The translations under genes and the position numbers were made by a program. Positions 1 through 11,255 of a stretch of 64,000 nt of DNA are shown here, piece after piece. This DNA is from Papiliotrema nemorosa. Its lineage: Eukaryota; Basidiomycota; Tremellomycetes; Tremellales; Rhynchogastremaceae. The notes beneath the pieces are model-generated. The model had not been told where the DNA came from. It was given only the letters and a program-made list of their open reading frames with translations, and searched no databases. Location: positions 219,765 to 283,764 of the forward strand of contig JASKOT010000021.1 in NCBI GenBank assembly GCA_032158125.1. The letters are read 5' to 3'. The first letter of the stretch is position 1; each line of letters opens with the position of its first letter.

Positions 1-237
1 CCTGGGTCGGCGAAATACACCACGACAATCGTTCCATCCGTGCAACCATACTAAAATAAGATTGTCTCTTGTAGACCGACTTACAATCAGCTTCTCCCGG
101 TCCATCACCAAGCTCATTGGATTCTTGCCCGGAGTCTGCAGGCCAAGTTCGGCTGCACAATCTGACCACACTCCCGCGACCGGGATCATGTCGCTCTTTC
201 CCTCTTCATTGGGGACTGCGATATACAGCTGCAGCAT
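1..237 (-). CDS. Partial unknown protein, cut by window edge
   Basis: A coding-like stretch reads on the minus strand from an ATG at 237 (begins MLQLYIAVPNEEG) to the window edge. A probable 34-nt intron with a GTAAGT donor and TTTTAG acceptor lies at 84-51; removing it gives a continuation with YGCTDGTIVVVYF. Reading through without splicing is also open, so the structure is uncertain. The start lies only about 70 bases past the stop of the F-box gene on the same strand, so it could instead be further exons of that gene, because WD40-like residues appear (CTDGTIVVVYF). I do not recognise a family from the visible part. Confidence 0.35.
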   Translation of the reverse strand, partial: MLQLYIAVPNEEGKSDMIPVAGVWSDCAAELGLQTPGKNPMSLVMDREKLIVSRSTRDNLILVWLHGWNDCRGVFRRPR

Positions 238-305
238 CAGCTATATGACCCAAACGGAGCTCACATGACGATGGGCACCAGCTCGACTGGCAAATCTAGT
301 GCTCG

Positions 306-2911
306 TCACAATCTCAATCCCCTCGTATCGACAGCTCCCCGTTCGGCATCTGATGCCTTGATCACCTCTTTCAAGATGGGCGGTTTGGAGAAATCGGGCA
401 TCATACGGATCTGGCACGTCGCATTCGCCTCTTCCACAATAGAAGACGGTGCAGTCGAGGTCTTTCTCTGTCGAGAGATTGTAGACACTGTGGGTGACCG
501 TGCGGAAGCTGACGAAGCAGTGCTTGTCCGTTTCAGTGGAGACACGTTCTTCAGTTGTCTCGTAGCGATTGAAGCTGCAATCGGTCGGGATCCACTTGCG
601 CCGGGCTCTCCTTGAGTCTTAAGCCGAAGCGGGGTATGCGTAACGCTTGCATTCGGGGCACGATGAGCTGGCGCCTTCGAAGGCGTGACTGGAGCCGAGG
701 TGGTCCGACTCATCGAGACGGGTTTTGTCCTGGGCGATGCGTAGCTGGGTGTGGCGGTCGGCAATTTCGTCGTCTCGAGCACCTTTTCGTCTATCTCTTC
801 CCACTGCAGTCGCAGAATGATGTCCCTACTCGCGCACTGTGGTGAGCAGACGTTGGACCCGACGACGCACAACCATGTCTCTCCCTTGACCTTCAAACCA
901 ATTTATCATGCCTGCTCCTCCGACGCCGCCACCAATATCCTTCAATTTGACCTTCAATGCTGGCTCATTCCCGTGCAGATCGCTCACACGATACTGAGCT
1001 ATCATCTCCCGAGCCTTGATCGAGAAGACCCGGATCACTCCATCAACTGTGAGTGCCACAATGTAATCATGAACCAGCTGTATATTGACACAGATGTTGG
1101 TTTGCTGACCGAATCTGACGACTTTTTCGCCCGTTCTAACATCAGTATGTCTAGCACTGACAGCGTTGACCATACCTCCAATCCCACACTACCAGCGCCT
1201 TGTCCGATCCAGAGGATACAAGCCATTTCTCCCCGATTCTGGGAATAAGCACGGCCTCGTCGAGTCTCTACCTACGCGACAGCTCTGTTACCGTGCAGAT
1301 GGCCAGAGAGGGTATGTATGACGCTCCAGTCATCGGTAGAGGCTTCTCTTTGGAAGACCTGTACTCGGCCGACATCGTGCGTGCCTACGACGAGGACTTC
1401 TTCAGGAGGATAATAGTCCAAAGAGGAGACTGCTTTGGCCGGAAGGGTATCGGGTCGACGGATGTGGTTTTGTCCGATAGAAGGCAGTTGCCATATACGT
1501 ATCCTGGAAATGAGCAGAGCAAAAGCGAGTGCTGACGTCTCATCATAGGATCCACTGATCAACGTATCGCCACGTAGTTTGAGGGATGTGACATAGTTTG
1601 TATGACCCTCCAGGAGTTGGATCCTGGTCGCCTAACATCAGACTTTCACAGTCAGACTCTCACTGAGCCTGTCTTCCAGTTCTTCTCTCGCTGCCAGAGC
1701 CGCTTGAACAGTGGTTGCCTGTGATCAACATATATCGAAGGGATAATGTACCATTCTGATTCCTTCACATCCCTCAAATGGTGAAGCGCAGCTTCTCCGT
1801 CCCGATCTCTCCACTCGAGACGATGACATCGTCTTCTCCACATTTCGGGTCGGTCACAAATATCTCTATATCGATGACAGACCTGACGTAAGTTGTACTC
1901 GCATCTGTTTATCGACTCACCGAGCGCAGTACAAGGACATCCGGTATATCTACCTCTACCAGCACTCGCGTTGCGATATGATCTGGCAGCCGACACAAAA
2001 TGTCCATCTTGGAGCGCTTACACCTCTCGAGTATCTTGATTTGCGCATCAATATCAGACGGATGACATGCTACTATCAGCCTTATCGATTTTACCCATGT
2101 CCAGTAAAGCTCACCTTCCGCAATAATCCCCAGCATCTCAACCCTGTCCTTCTTCGTCAATCTCTCCACCACGCCTCTAACCGTCTTATCAGCCTCCAGA
2201 CTCTGCACCACAACTTGCTCTAAATCATTCCGTCGCTGGGCGTCTCTGAGCTTGATGCCGCACTTCGCATGTCCCTCCTGTAACGCCCTGTATCGGCCTT
2301 CCAATTCATGCAATTTAGAGTGCAAGTCGTGTAATGACGCCGAGGAAGCTGATTGAGCTCGGACCAGCAGATCCTTATAATGCGCAATCTGCCTGGCATG
2401 TCGGGTCTTCATCGATACCACGTCTTCCTACGCATCAAGGTCAAGTCAATGATGCAAAGTCTCCAGCGAAGGATCATTAACATACAGACGGGTCAGGAGG
2501 CTCAGAGATGGCCTCTTCAGTGAGAACTTCCCATGCTTCTCTCTCAATTCCATCTATGACCACTTTCCCCTCGTCCACTCTGTGAGTCGGAGTACCTTCG
2601 CTTGATCTGTGATAGCTTGAGAGAGGAGGAGGACTTGCAGAAATGACATGATTGGCCCATGCGTGTATCGAAGGCTGCGAATCTGGTCCATCGAGCGTCG
2701 GAGGACTGAATGATAGCGTCCCGGCATCCACCGCGCTAGGTGGCTGGTTACCCATCCGATCTTGGAGCTCTGCCTGGGGCTTTGTATGGGCTACATTGAC
2801 GTCGAGGTATTTTGTCGAGGTTCGGAGTGGTGTTGCGGCTTCCTCGTGTTGTTCGAGAGGGTCTCGATTGGTGATGATTCGCTTTGGGGTACGCGGACCG
2901 CCTCCTACCAT
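306..2911 (-). CDS. F-box/WD40-repeat protein (SCF substrate receptor)
   Basis: Probable substrate-recognition subunit of an SCF ubiquitin ligase. Exon 1 (2911-2486, 142 codons) is a disordered Ser/Pro-rich N-terminus. Exon 2 (2427-1921) encodes a coiled coil, roughly residues 145-250, then the start of an F-box (ILCRLPDHIATRVLVEVDI). Exon 3 (1882-1664) completes the F-box with CHRYRDICDRPEMWRRRCH. WD40 blades follow after residue 384, for example LLEGHTNYVTSLKL, LISGSYDETIRIW and KWLVSSGSDKALVVWDW. The last roughly 180 residues form a Ser/Thr/Pro-rich tail. Introns are tiny (58, 38, 32 and 33 nt for the first four). The junctions between about 1300 and 1220 and near 930-900 are not resolved. 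By F-box/WD40 logic it would bind Skp1 through the F-box and a phosphorylated target through the propeller; the specific orthologue is not recognised. Confidence 0.8.
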
Positions 2912-2948
2912 CGTGAATTGAATCAGTATCAGTATATTTGAAGCATCA

Positions 2949-3313
2949 ATGGTAGCAGAGGATCAAGAAGCGCATGTCATGGCATGCGCCAAGGCCGATC
3001 ATGAGGTGTGTGTGTGGTCAAAGCTGAAACATGACTACAGCGGTTCAACCAAAATGCAGATCCGCTCAAGACCCAACTGGCGACCTCTGGAGAGCTTCAG
3101 ATTCTGCATATCATACACCCTACATCGACCTTGACGCACATACGTATCATCTATCGAATCCCTATCACACTGCTGGCCTCGAAACGCGCTCCTTTCTCGG
3201 TCCCCAACTCCCGTGCTGTTCACTTTGTGCCTTCATGCTGGCCGTCGACTCCGTGGGATATATCGTCGATTACCGGGTATCATCGAGCCGTGTATAGAGA
3301 ATGTAGACAGTAA
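2949..3313 (+). CDS. Possible small two-exon gene
   Basis: An ATG at 2949 opens a 19-codon exon (MVAEDQEAHVMACAKADHE). It is followed by a plausible 35-nt intron (GTGTGT donor, ATGACTACAG end) and an in-phase exon starting RFNQNADPLKTQLATSGE that stays open to a stop at 3311-3313. The first 40 residues have the composition of real coding sequence; the later part is less convincing and may contain a further intron. The ATG sits only 37 bases from the divergent F-box start, which argues against it. No family recognised. Confidence 0.25.
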
Positions 3314-3367
3314 ATACAGGTATGATGTTGCAACGGAGAAAGCTTGATTTGAAAAACCCGGAAACCC

Positions 3368-5999
3368 TTACGACTGTTCCGCATCGGGGGGTGGAGGTGT
3401 TGGACCGCCTTCCAGGGACCGATGGGCCTGCAGATCCCGCATGACAGCGGGATCAAGGGGAATGACTGATTTGCGACGCATGTGAGGACTCTGGTTCGAA
3501 GGACTCGCTGGAGGTTGCTGACCGTGTATGCCCAATCCGACTGGCGTCGCAGGCTAGAATCAGCAATGTTACGGTCATGTCATGCGAAAAGCCACTCACT
3601 ATGACCTTGTCCAACCCTGGATCAGACGCTGGTACTATATCATCCGCCATGGATCGATCCAAGGTGAAGCTCTCACTCGCGTCGAATCCGTTTGCGGTGA
3701 TATCGACCGACACATCCGCCAAATCTTCGTCCTGGTATGGCTCGGGTCTAGGTGGCGGAGGCTCCGTCAAGGCCTTGGGCAAGGGCTGATTTGAACCAGA
3801 CTTGAGATGGTTTTCTTTGGCCTGTTCCCGCAGTACCATCCATTCCTCCCATCTTGCTATCGCTCGTTCGCTCTCTCTGTGGGTCAGACGCAGATTTCCA
3901 ACACGACTCACGCTTTGCGCTGCGCTTTGTAGTTGTTTTGGCATTGCTGGAACAGGTCGGGATTCATCTCCATGAAGAGCTTTAGGGCGTTGTAAACCAT
4001 CCCGTGAATCGTTCTACCATCAGCTTCATCCACTTTGACAGCTCACCTGTTCCAATGCGACTTGGAGTTTTGATTCAGAGCGGGGAAAACGATGGGTAGC
4101 ACGGTACCCAGATGCTCGCCCATCAGATTCACAATGTACTCGTTGTTCCAGTAATACAGCGCCCTCTCGGCGACCTGCTTGTTAGCATATGCCTTTTGTA
4201 TCACGTTCGCGGCGTACCTGGAAATGTTGACTATTGATACACCTCGCTAGCTGCGTGAAAAGCGGCGTGACAATCTTGTGGAACTCTGACGCCTCGATAA
4301 TGTCCAATATCTCCTCCACCTCGTTCAGGTACATGACCTCTTTGGGCGAATTGACTTTCGGCCAATACCTCAGCAATCCCAACAACACCTCTTCCGTCAA
4401 ATTCTGATCCTTCTCCAGGAATTGCACAACACAATAAGCGAGTTGTGGATGATACAGCGTCAACGATTTCGCCTTGTGTAGGGGCAACAACACTCGAGTG
4501 AGGAACGTCTTGTGCTCTTCCTTGAGCGGAAGGGCGAATCCGTTGATGATCGAGCCGAGAATCTCTAAGAGCTCGGCGATACCGTTATGTCGTTCTGTTT
4601 CGTATACAAATTGGAAAAAGACGTTGTTGATGGATCGTCGAATGAATGCTCGCAAGTTGAGGAATTTACCGTAGATTCGGTGCAGGGTAGTTTTGAGGAA
4701 ATCCCTCTCTCTCGGGTCTTCACTGTCAAAGAGCTCGAGCAGCTGATTGTCAACGATACTCTTACACGTAAGTACTCAACCTACCGACAAGACGAAAGCC
4801 TGATCAATGTACTTTTTACCGATATTCGTGTTGAATTCGGGACTCTCTACAAAGCGGAGGAAGAATTCGTATACAATCTGCAAATGTGGCCAGGCGAGCT
4901 CCAGAACCGGTTCGTCTTCCTCGGGGTCAAAGGCGTCGCCCGAAGGGTTGACCTGGGGCGGGATCGACCGGAAAAGGTTCGTCGCAAACTGAAGTTAGCT
5001 TTATAGGTGCGATGGCACCCACCATTCCCACGACTTCTGGGTAGATCGACTCGGTTATGGTGCCCCTCTGCGTCGTGATGTATTCTAGCATCTCGTGTAG
5101 TGTTTGCGACTTGATTTGCTTTTCGTCCAGCTCGCTACTCGCATCGTTGAAGTCGAACACTACACGACACTGCTGCAGCTTTTGTATAAAAAGGTCATTC
5201 CTCTCTTCCGGTCGCACGTCTGACCGTCAGCGTCTCCTTCGCGCAATTGTCTTCCTCACCTGTGAAAGCTGGCAATTTCTCGATGGTGACCTTCTCGGTG
5301 ACATAGAACCGACTACTCCTCTGTTTCCTCGGCGTCTTGCCGACAATCGAAATAGTATCCTTTGGTCCTCTCAGCCTGTTCAATGGCCCAGCTCTTGGCG
5401 GCGTAGGCTGTCCATCGGCGCCCAGCTGTCGATCCGGAGACCCGTGCCTTCCATGCGGGGAATGAGGGATAGGATCGACTGGCATCTCGCTCGAGATGGG
5501 ATTAGGTGCTCCTGAAATGACCACGAGCGGCGGTGCAGGTGATGTCTTGTCGGAAACGGGTGATCGGCGCGGTGTGGTAGGTTGACCGTTGGCGGGTTGA
5601 CCCAGTGTCATGTTGTCGGATAATGGGGATGGGTTGGGTGCTCGGTTCAGAGGAGAGTTGGGAGATGGGGAAGATGGGCCGGGAGAAGAGGATGTCGGGA
5701 TGGGAGGAGTGGGTTTGGATGTTGAGCCAGAAGGTGATTTGGATTTACCCTCCCCAGACTTGGTCCGGGACAGGTTCTGTATTGTCAACGACTGGACGTG
5801 GATACGCAAACAATGGGTAGTGCTCGAGGGACAGGGGGAAACAGAGTAAGCGGATGATTCTCTGCTGACGTGGTGCGTCCCGAGATCAGATCCGTTTGTA
5901 TTCCGCTAGGTTCTCATCGTGCATGTCTTTCCCATCTATTCGGATGGCATTGATGGTGCTGAGAGTCCTACTCACCATGGCCTTTTTCAATCCCTTCAT
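3368..5999 (-). CDS. RTS1: PP2A regulatory subunit B56 (B')
   Basis: B56-family regulatory subunit that targets protein phosphatase 2A, in yeast to kinetochores, septins and stress pathways. The short first exon ([11 protein letters not shown] at 5999) is followed by a Ser/Pro/Thr-rich disordered segment. The HEAT-like B56 core then begins around LPAFTGEE and [17 protein letters not shown] and continues through [67 protein letters not shown] and [21 protein letters not shown]. All of these are hallmark B56 blocks in the expected order. The C-terminal tail ends PPPPDAEQS with the stop at 3368-3370. At least seven introns are present. The first intron is unusually long for this window and retains an open but unrelated frame. 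Confidence 0.93.
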
Positions 6000-6564
6000 G
6001 ATGTCACGCTTTGACCCTGTTTACGCAGGAGTCGGTCGTGCCAGTGGGTCGAGGTGATCGTCGTTCTTCCGGGACGAGGAGCTTCCTATCGTTCAGATAT
6101 ACTCGAGACGGTATTGTCCAATGACTCTGCTTGACAAGCGAGTCAATAGTTGAAGGAAAGAGGGATGTTGATTCGGGGGTTCGATGCTGATGTTGCGCCG
6201 TCCTATCCTCGTTGTCTTGGGCGGTCCTGCTTCGTCTTTGAACAGCGACGATTGCCGGATTAGCCAGACTCGATGTCCTCCTCGCGTGTTGATACTCGAG
6301 CTATGGAGAATGTATGCGTGTAGATGTGGACGCGATGGTTGTATCAGTCTATGATGCTTGGCCCGTATACGACCCCCTCCGCTCGCGACTGTCAACCCTG
6401 AAGCGACAGAGAGTACGTGCCACGTGGCGGGGGAAATTTATATCCACCACCCACTTTTCCTTCCGCTTCTCCCCCTCCCTCCCGAGCCAATCGTTATGGC
6501 TGCAATAACCCGTACATCCACTCTCCCATCTTTCAAACCATCCCCCGTCCGCTTCCCCCCCACC
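6000..6564. promoter_or_regulatory. Divergent promoter region, RTS1/QCR9
   Basis: The 565 bases between the RTS1 and QCR9 start codons carry no convincing coding sequence. A perfect 10-bp palindrome, GCCACGTGGC, lies at 6419-6428. It contains the E-box CACGTG bound by Cbf1/bHLH factors in fungi and sits about 137 bases upstream of the QCR9 ATG. A pyrimidine-rich tract (about 6455-6490) precedes the QCR9 start, as in many basidiomycete promoters. Binding is inferred. Confidence 0.45.
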
Positions 6565-7261
6565 ATGGCCAACGTGAGTAGATGGCTTTCAATCTGACAA
6601 CCTCGAAGATGGTATCATAGCTGATCACTATGCTTCTCTCTTATTGCGCTTTTCACACATTTTCCGACTTCTGCCGTATTCTTCGACTTCTTGGTCAATC
6701 TCGAAACCTCGTCCGTTTGGTGTCTCCTTGCGCGAATCTCTTCAATATCTCTCATGGAACACAAACGCTTTGCTGTAATGCCGGTCGAATGCGATTTCAC
6801 ACTGGCACAACATGGCTGTATCGATGATATTTGCTCACTCTGGCGTAAACCATTGTTCATTCATCCAATCCGGACTGCTCAATATCATCGCCTTTTGATA
6901 CACTACAACTACCTCTCTCGCTTCCTCTGATCGGCCTTCCACGCCAACAGGTCATCTACAACACGCTGTTCAAGCGAAACTCGGTCTTTGTCTCTACCAT
7001 CTTCCTCACCGCCTTTACCTTTTCGATCGGATACGATGTGGCCACAAGTGCATGGTGGGACGCACACAACCGAGGTGTAAGTGTCGATTGAGTCTTCTGG
7101 ATATTGTGGACCCCTGGTGCGGTGCCGGTGCACACAATGCGTGCGCTCCGCTGTGGCGTCCTCAATTGTCGGGGCAAGAGGTTTAGGGACTGAGCTGATA
7201 TGTGCAGAAACAATGGAAGGACATCCGACACAAATATGTCGAGGCTGCCGAGGAGGAATAG
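6565..7261 (+). CDS. QCR9: Cytochrome bc1 complex subunit 9
   Basis: Small single-span subunit of respiratory complex III in the mitochondrial inner membrane. Three exons: 6565-6573 (MAN), 6951-7076 and 7208-7261, giving a 62-residue product. Diagnostic features are YNTLFKRNSVFVSTIF, a hydrophobic span (VSTIFLTAFTFSIGYDVA), WWDAHNRGKQWKDIRHKY and an acidic end, all colinear with yeast Qcr9 and animal UQCR10. Length matches the family. The first intron (6574-6950, 377 nt) is about ten times longer than typical introns here, while the second (7077-7207) is 131 nt. Confidence 0.95.
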
Positions 7262-7635
7262 ATGCGCTCTGTGAGAGGAGAGGAGTAGATGTGGAGGGTA
7301 GGGGCAGACTCGCTGGAGGGGGGTAATGTCAGGCGAGACAAAACGCAATGCATTGGCTTGTCCATCCCATTTAGTCCTGAGGCAATGGCACATGCGCTCT
7401 GTTGTTTGCTTTGTCGAAGGTGCATGCGGATCACTGACTCGACGACGATGAGAATGCACAAACAGAAGCCATGAGAGTGCCGGTCATGTTGAAACTTCGG
7501 AATGAATGGGAACCCTGTCCAATGAAGCTTGGCGCGTAAAGCAAGCCAGCTAGCATCAACGATCCCCTACACCTCGAACCTTGTCTTTGCATTCCACATG
7601 CTAGCCATATCCACAACCCAAGTCGATACCCAATC
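7262..7635. other. Intergenic, nothing recognised
   Basis: 374 bases between the QCR9 stop and the glutaminyl-cyclase start, both on the plus strand. It presumably holds the QCR9 3' UTR and the next promoter. No coding, RNA gene or repeat seen. Confidence 0.5.
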
Positions 7636-9093
7636 ATGAGACTAAGGAGTCTCTGCATATACCTACTCCCTCTGGGCTGGGCCCACGCAAAGTCGTACAC
7701 TCCGCCGCGGGACGTCCACCCCCTGTCCGAGGACCATTTACGGTCAATAGCGACGTCCAATCCGGCAGAATGGGATAGCGTGACAGAGGGACATTTGGGT
7801 AAACTCCTCATTCCTCGTGTTTGTGAGTCTTTGAGCATCTCCCAGAGCTGTGACTGACGAGTCGCAGCTGGGACAGAGAACAAGTGAGGCCCACTTGAGT
7901 CGTGGTGACTGACGGTAGCACGCTGGTGCAACAATACATCTCCTCCTTTTTCACCAAACTAGGATGGCACGAAGAGACGGTCCGTCATGACATTCACGGA
8001 TCACTCCAAGCTGAATGACTAGACGCCGTTCCAAGGAGAAACACCTATCGGTATGGTCGACTTTAAGAATCTAATCTACACCTTTGATCCGTCTGCTCCG
8101 CGCAAGATTATCCTCTCCGCTCATTTCGATTCAAAGTATTTCGATTCTTACCCTGGAAACACTGTACGCCTCTCACTGTATCCTTGATCATGCGGGCTGA
8201 GAGCAGTTTGTCGGGGCGACGGACTCTGCGGCGCCTTGCGCCATGTTGATGGATCTGGCGGAGAGTATCACTCCCTTGCTGAAAGCTCGGAAAGTGAGGG
8301 TAGATTCTGGTCGTGGGGTTCTGCGAGATGGTTTCGACGAGGAAGAAGCGGCCGAGACGACTGTACAGATCTTGTTTTTCGATGGGGAAGAAGCATTCCA
8401 CGATTGGACAGATACCGATTCAGTCTACGGAGCAAGGTGAGCTATCCTCGCCATGTGACTTTGGTGAGATGGATGCGGTAGGCTGATAATAGACACCTCG
8501 CCGAGAAATGGGAGAACGAGTATTTACCATCCGACCATCCCCTGGTCCGTCGCAGACAGAGCCCCACGCCGACCGTTCTCAACACCATCGACACACTTGT
8601 CCTCCTCGACTTGCTGGGCAACTCGCACGCGAGGATATACTCCTTTTTCAGGGAAACAGATTGGTTGCATTCTCTTATGGCTTCTGCGGATCATCGACTT
8701 CGAGAAGCCGGGCTGGTCGAGGTGGAACAGGGAGAAGAAGAGTGGTTCCCTATGATCAAGATGGGTAAAGGGATGATCGGTGATGATCATGTCCCGGTGA
8801 GTCTCGTAACGACCGCTCTTGTTTCTCACTGATGTGCAGTTTCTTCAACGGGGAGTCAACATTCTCCATGTCATCTCCAATCCTTTCCCAAACGTCTGGC
8901 ATACTATAGCCGTACGTCAATGTCCACCTGTCTGTCCCGTGGCTCATGTCAGGACGATGCTTCGGCCCTGTCTTTGCCCGCTCTGAGGCGGTGGAACAGG
9001 ATACTACGTGTGTTCACTACAGAATATCTCAATCTCCAACCCGAGTCATCATCGAAATCCGCCAGGTCAGGCGACGAACTAGTGCGCGATTAA
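7636..9093 (+). CDS. Secreted glutaminyl-peptide cyclotransferase, M28 family
   Basis: Zinc-dependent glutaminyl cyclase converting N-terminal Gln/Glu of secreted proteins to pyroglutamate. The N-terminus has a short signal peptide (MRLRSLCIYLLPLGWAHA). The spliced product gives LIPRVSGTENNTLVQQY, then M28-type metal and active-site blocks: LSAHFDSKYF (His, Asp), GATDSAAPCAML (Asp), FFDGEEAF (Glu-Glu), TDSVYGARHLAEKW (Asp), LVLLDLLG, and a late PNVWHT (His). Short introns are visible, for example one ending CTGAATGACTAG before TPFQGETPIG. The last exon ends GDELVRD with a stop at 9091-9093. All expected catalytic residues are present and length is normal. It is convergent with the complex I gene. 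Confidence 0.9.
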
Positions 9094-9240
9094 TGCCCAT
9101 GACCTGGAATATCATGCTGAGTTGTAGTAGAATTGAACCATAGATCCAGGGACAGTCGCATAGTGGCTGTGTATCTCATGCATTGCATATCTCCACGCGA
9201 TATCTTACAACGCCCACTTTGTGTCTCCCCAATTCACACT

Positions 9241-10969
9241 CTATCGATCAACCTCACCGAACACCAAGTCCATGGTACCGATAATGGCGACTGCGTCGGG
9301 CAAGAACTGGTGTCGCATCATGAAATCTGCTCCTTGCAAATGGGCGAATCCAGGGGCTCGAATCTTACACTTGTAAGGTCGGTTGGTACCGTCTGAAACG
9401 AGGAAGACTCCCATTTCACCCTTTGGCGCTTCAATGGCAGAGTATGTCTCTCCGGGTGGGACAGAGTATCCCTCGGAGTAGAGCTATACATGAGCGTAAT
9501 CCAGTGGTTGAGGACGAGAGGATGCTCACCTTGAAGTGGTGGATCAAACTCTCCATAGACTCTTTCATCGATGCTCGTGGTGGTGGGACGATTTTGTGGT
9601 CATCGACCTTGACGGCACCGGCAGGCATCTTGTCCAGACATTGGTTGATGATTCGCAGCGATTCTCTAAATTCTTGGACACGACACAGGTATCGGTCGTC
9701 TGACAATGAGCGGAAGTTTCATCGGCGGGTAGGTGACTCACAGCAGTCACCGTTCTTTCCGACAGGAACGTCAAACTCGACCTCGTCGTACTTGTCATAT
9801 GGCTGCACTTTTCTTCCTCGTCAGCACACGTAGCATGTCTTGCGTGAGGACCCACCTCAAATCCCATGGGACACCACTACCTCTCAACATGACACCTGAG
9901 AAACTGTAGTCTAGCGCCTCTTGAGCAGTGACCTTTCCAACGCCGATTGTTCTCGATTGCCAAATTCGGTTACCGGTGACGACCTCTTCAATCTCGTCTA
10001 CTCGGCTCGAGAATTGAGTGGCCCATTTGTAAATGTCGTCCAGCAGACCATGGGGCAAGTCGAAAGCGACACCTCCTGGTCGGACATAGGCAGCGTGCAT
10101 TCGTGCTCCAGAGACTCGCTCGTAAAACTCCATGAGCTTTTCACGTTCTTCGAAACCCCACAAGAAGGGTGTAAGAGCTCCGACATCTACATGTCAGCTT
10201 TGATCTGCTGCAGGAGGAGTTAGCTGACCCATTGCGTGCCTGCGGATCAGTACAAGCCTTTGGAAGTGGATGCAGCTAAACTCACGTCAAGACAGCCATC
10301 AAGTGGTTGAGCACCCGAGTGATCTCTCCAAACAGTGTTCTGATCCACTTTCCTCGCTCTGGGACTTCAATGTTGAGGAGCTTCTCCACGGCCAAAGAGT
10401 AACACAACTCGTTGGTCACTATCATCAGCTCAACCCAAACTCATGGAAGCGTGTACCCACTCATCGAAACGTAGTCCAATCGGTCAAAGTAGGGTAAAGC
10501 CTGAGTATAGTTTTTGTACTCGATGAGCTTTTCTGTACCTCGATGAAGCAATCCAATGTGCGGGTCAGCACGCAGGATTTCCTAATCGCGTCAATGACCG
10601 ACCACACCAAAGCACAAGGATGCTTACCTCTCCATTGAGCTCGAGAATCAATCGGAGCACACCGTGTGCGGCGGGATGTTGAGGACCAAAGTTGACGGTG
10701 AAATGTCGCATACTCGCTTCTTTTCTGTTTCCCTGTTCTGCCAAAATATCCTCGGCGCTCATACGGTGCAACCTGGGGGTGAGCTCTCAGAGCCCTAGCA
10801 TTATCTTTCGACTCACTCTTCGACCGAGTGCGACATGACGGGGACGGATCGACCTTCTACTGTAGGTTGACTGCTCCCTGCCGTAGGGGTGGCTAGAGAT
10901 CGAAGGGGAGTGGAAGAAAACGATCGCGCCGGTAGCCTCGATACGAGGGGTCTGAGATTTCGCATCATC
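9241..10969 (-). CDS. Complex I 49-kDa subunit (NDUFS2)
   Basis: Catalytic core subunit of mitochondrial NADH:ubiquinone oxidoreductase, lining the quinone site. The N-terminus ([19 protein letters not shown]) is an Arg/Ser-rich mitochondrial presequence. Family blocks follow in order: [20 protein letters not shown] (quinone-site His region), [75 protein letters not shown] and the invariant end DLVFGEVDR with stop at 9241-9243. Many short introns interrupt it. Presence of this gene excludes Saccharomyces-type yeasts, which lack complex I. A CCAAT box lies upstream at 11060-11064. Confidence 0.95.
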
Positions 10970-11255
10970 CTGTCGATTGTCTTCCTCTATTGCTTCAGAC
11001 CGGGTGAGAATGGGTTATGTAGGGAGTGAGATGGATGGTCGATCTGGTCCCAAGTTGGTCCAATAGCGATAGATCGATTGCCATCCTAACCCAACTCGAC
11101 CGCGAATTTTGATTCCGTCCGTGGCACCATGCTAGCTAGACTAGACTGCGAGCTGCTCTACTCCGTCAGTGCATTGTCTGTCTGTATAGATCATTATGAG
11201 ATGCATAGATGAAATTCAGGTCTAATCATAGTCTTCACACCGCCATGTAGGCCGA
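10970..11255. promoter_or_regulatory. Upstream region of complex I gene
   Basis: 286 bases upstream of the 49-kDa gene and downstream of the sorting-receptor gene, both on the minus strand. It contains a CCAAT pentamer at 11060-11064, a candidate HAP/NF-Y site of a kind that commonly regulates respiratory genes in fungi. Function is inferred; the motif is short and may be chance. Confidence 0.3.

Noticed and set aside
340..600. Alternative minus-strand frame with Cys-rich text (DCTVFYCGRGECDVPDPYDA)
   Set aside because: It has an upstream stop at about 619, and the overlapping frame continues the F-box gene tail to a stop; kept only as a reason for caution about the 1-600 region.
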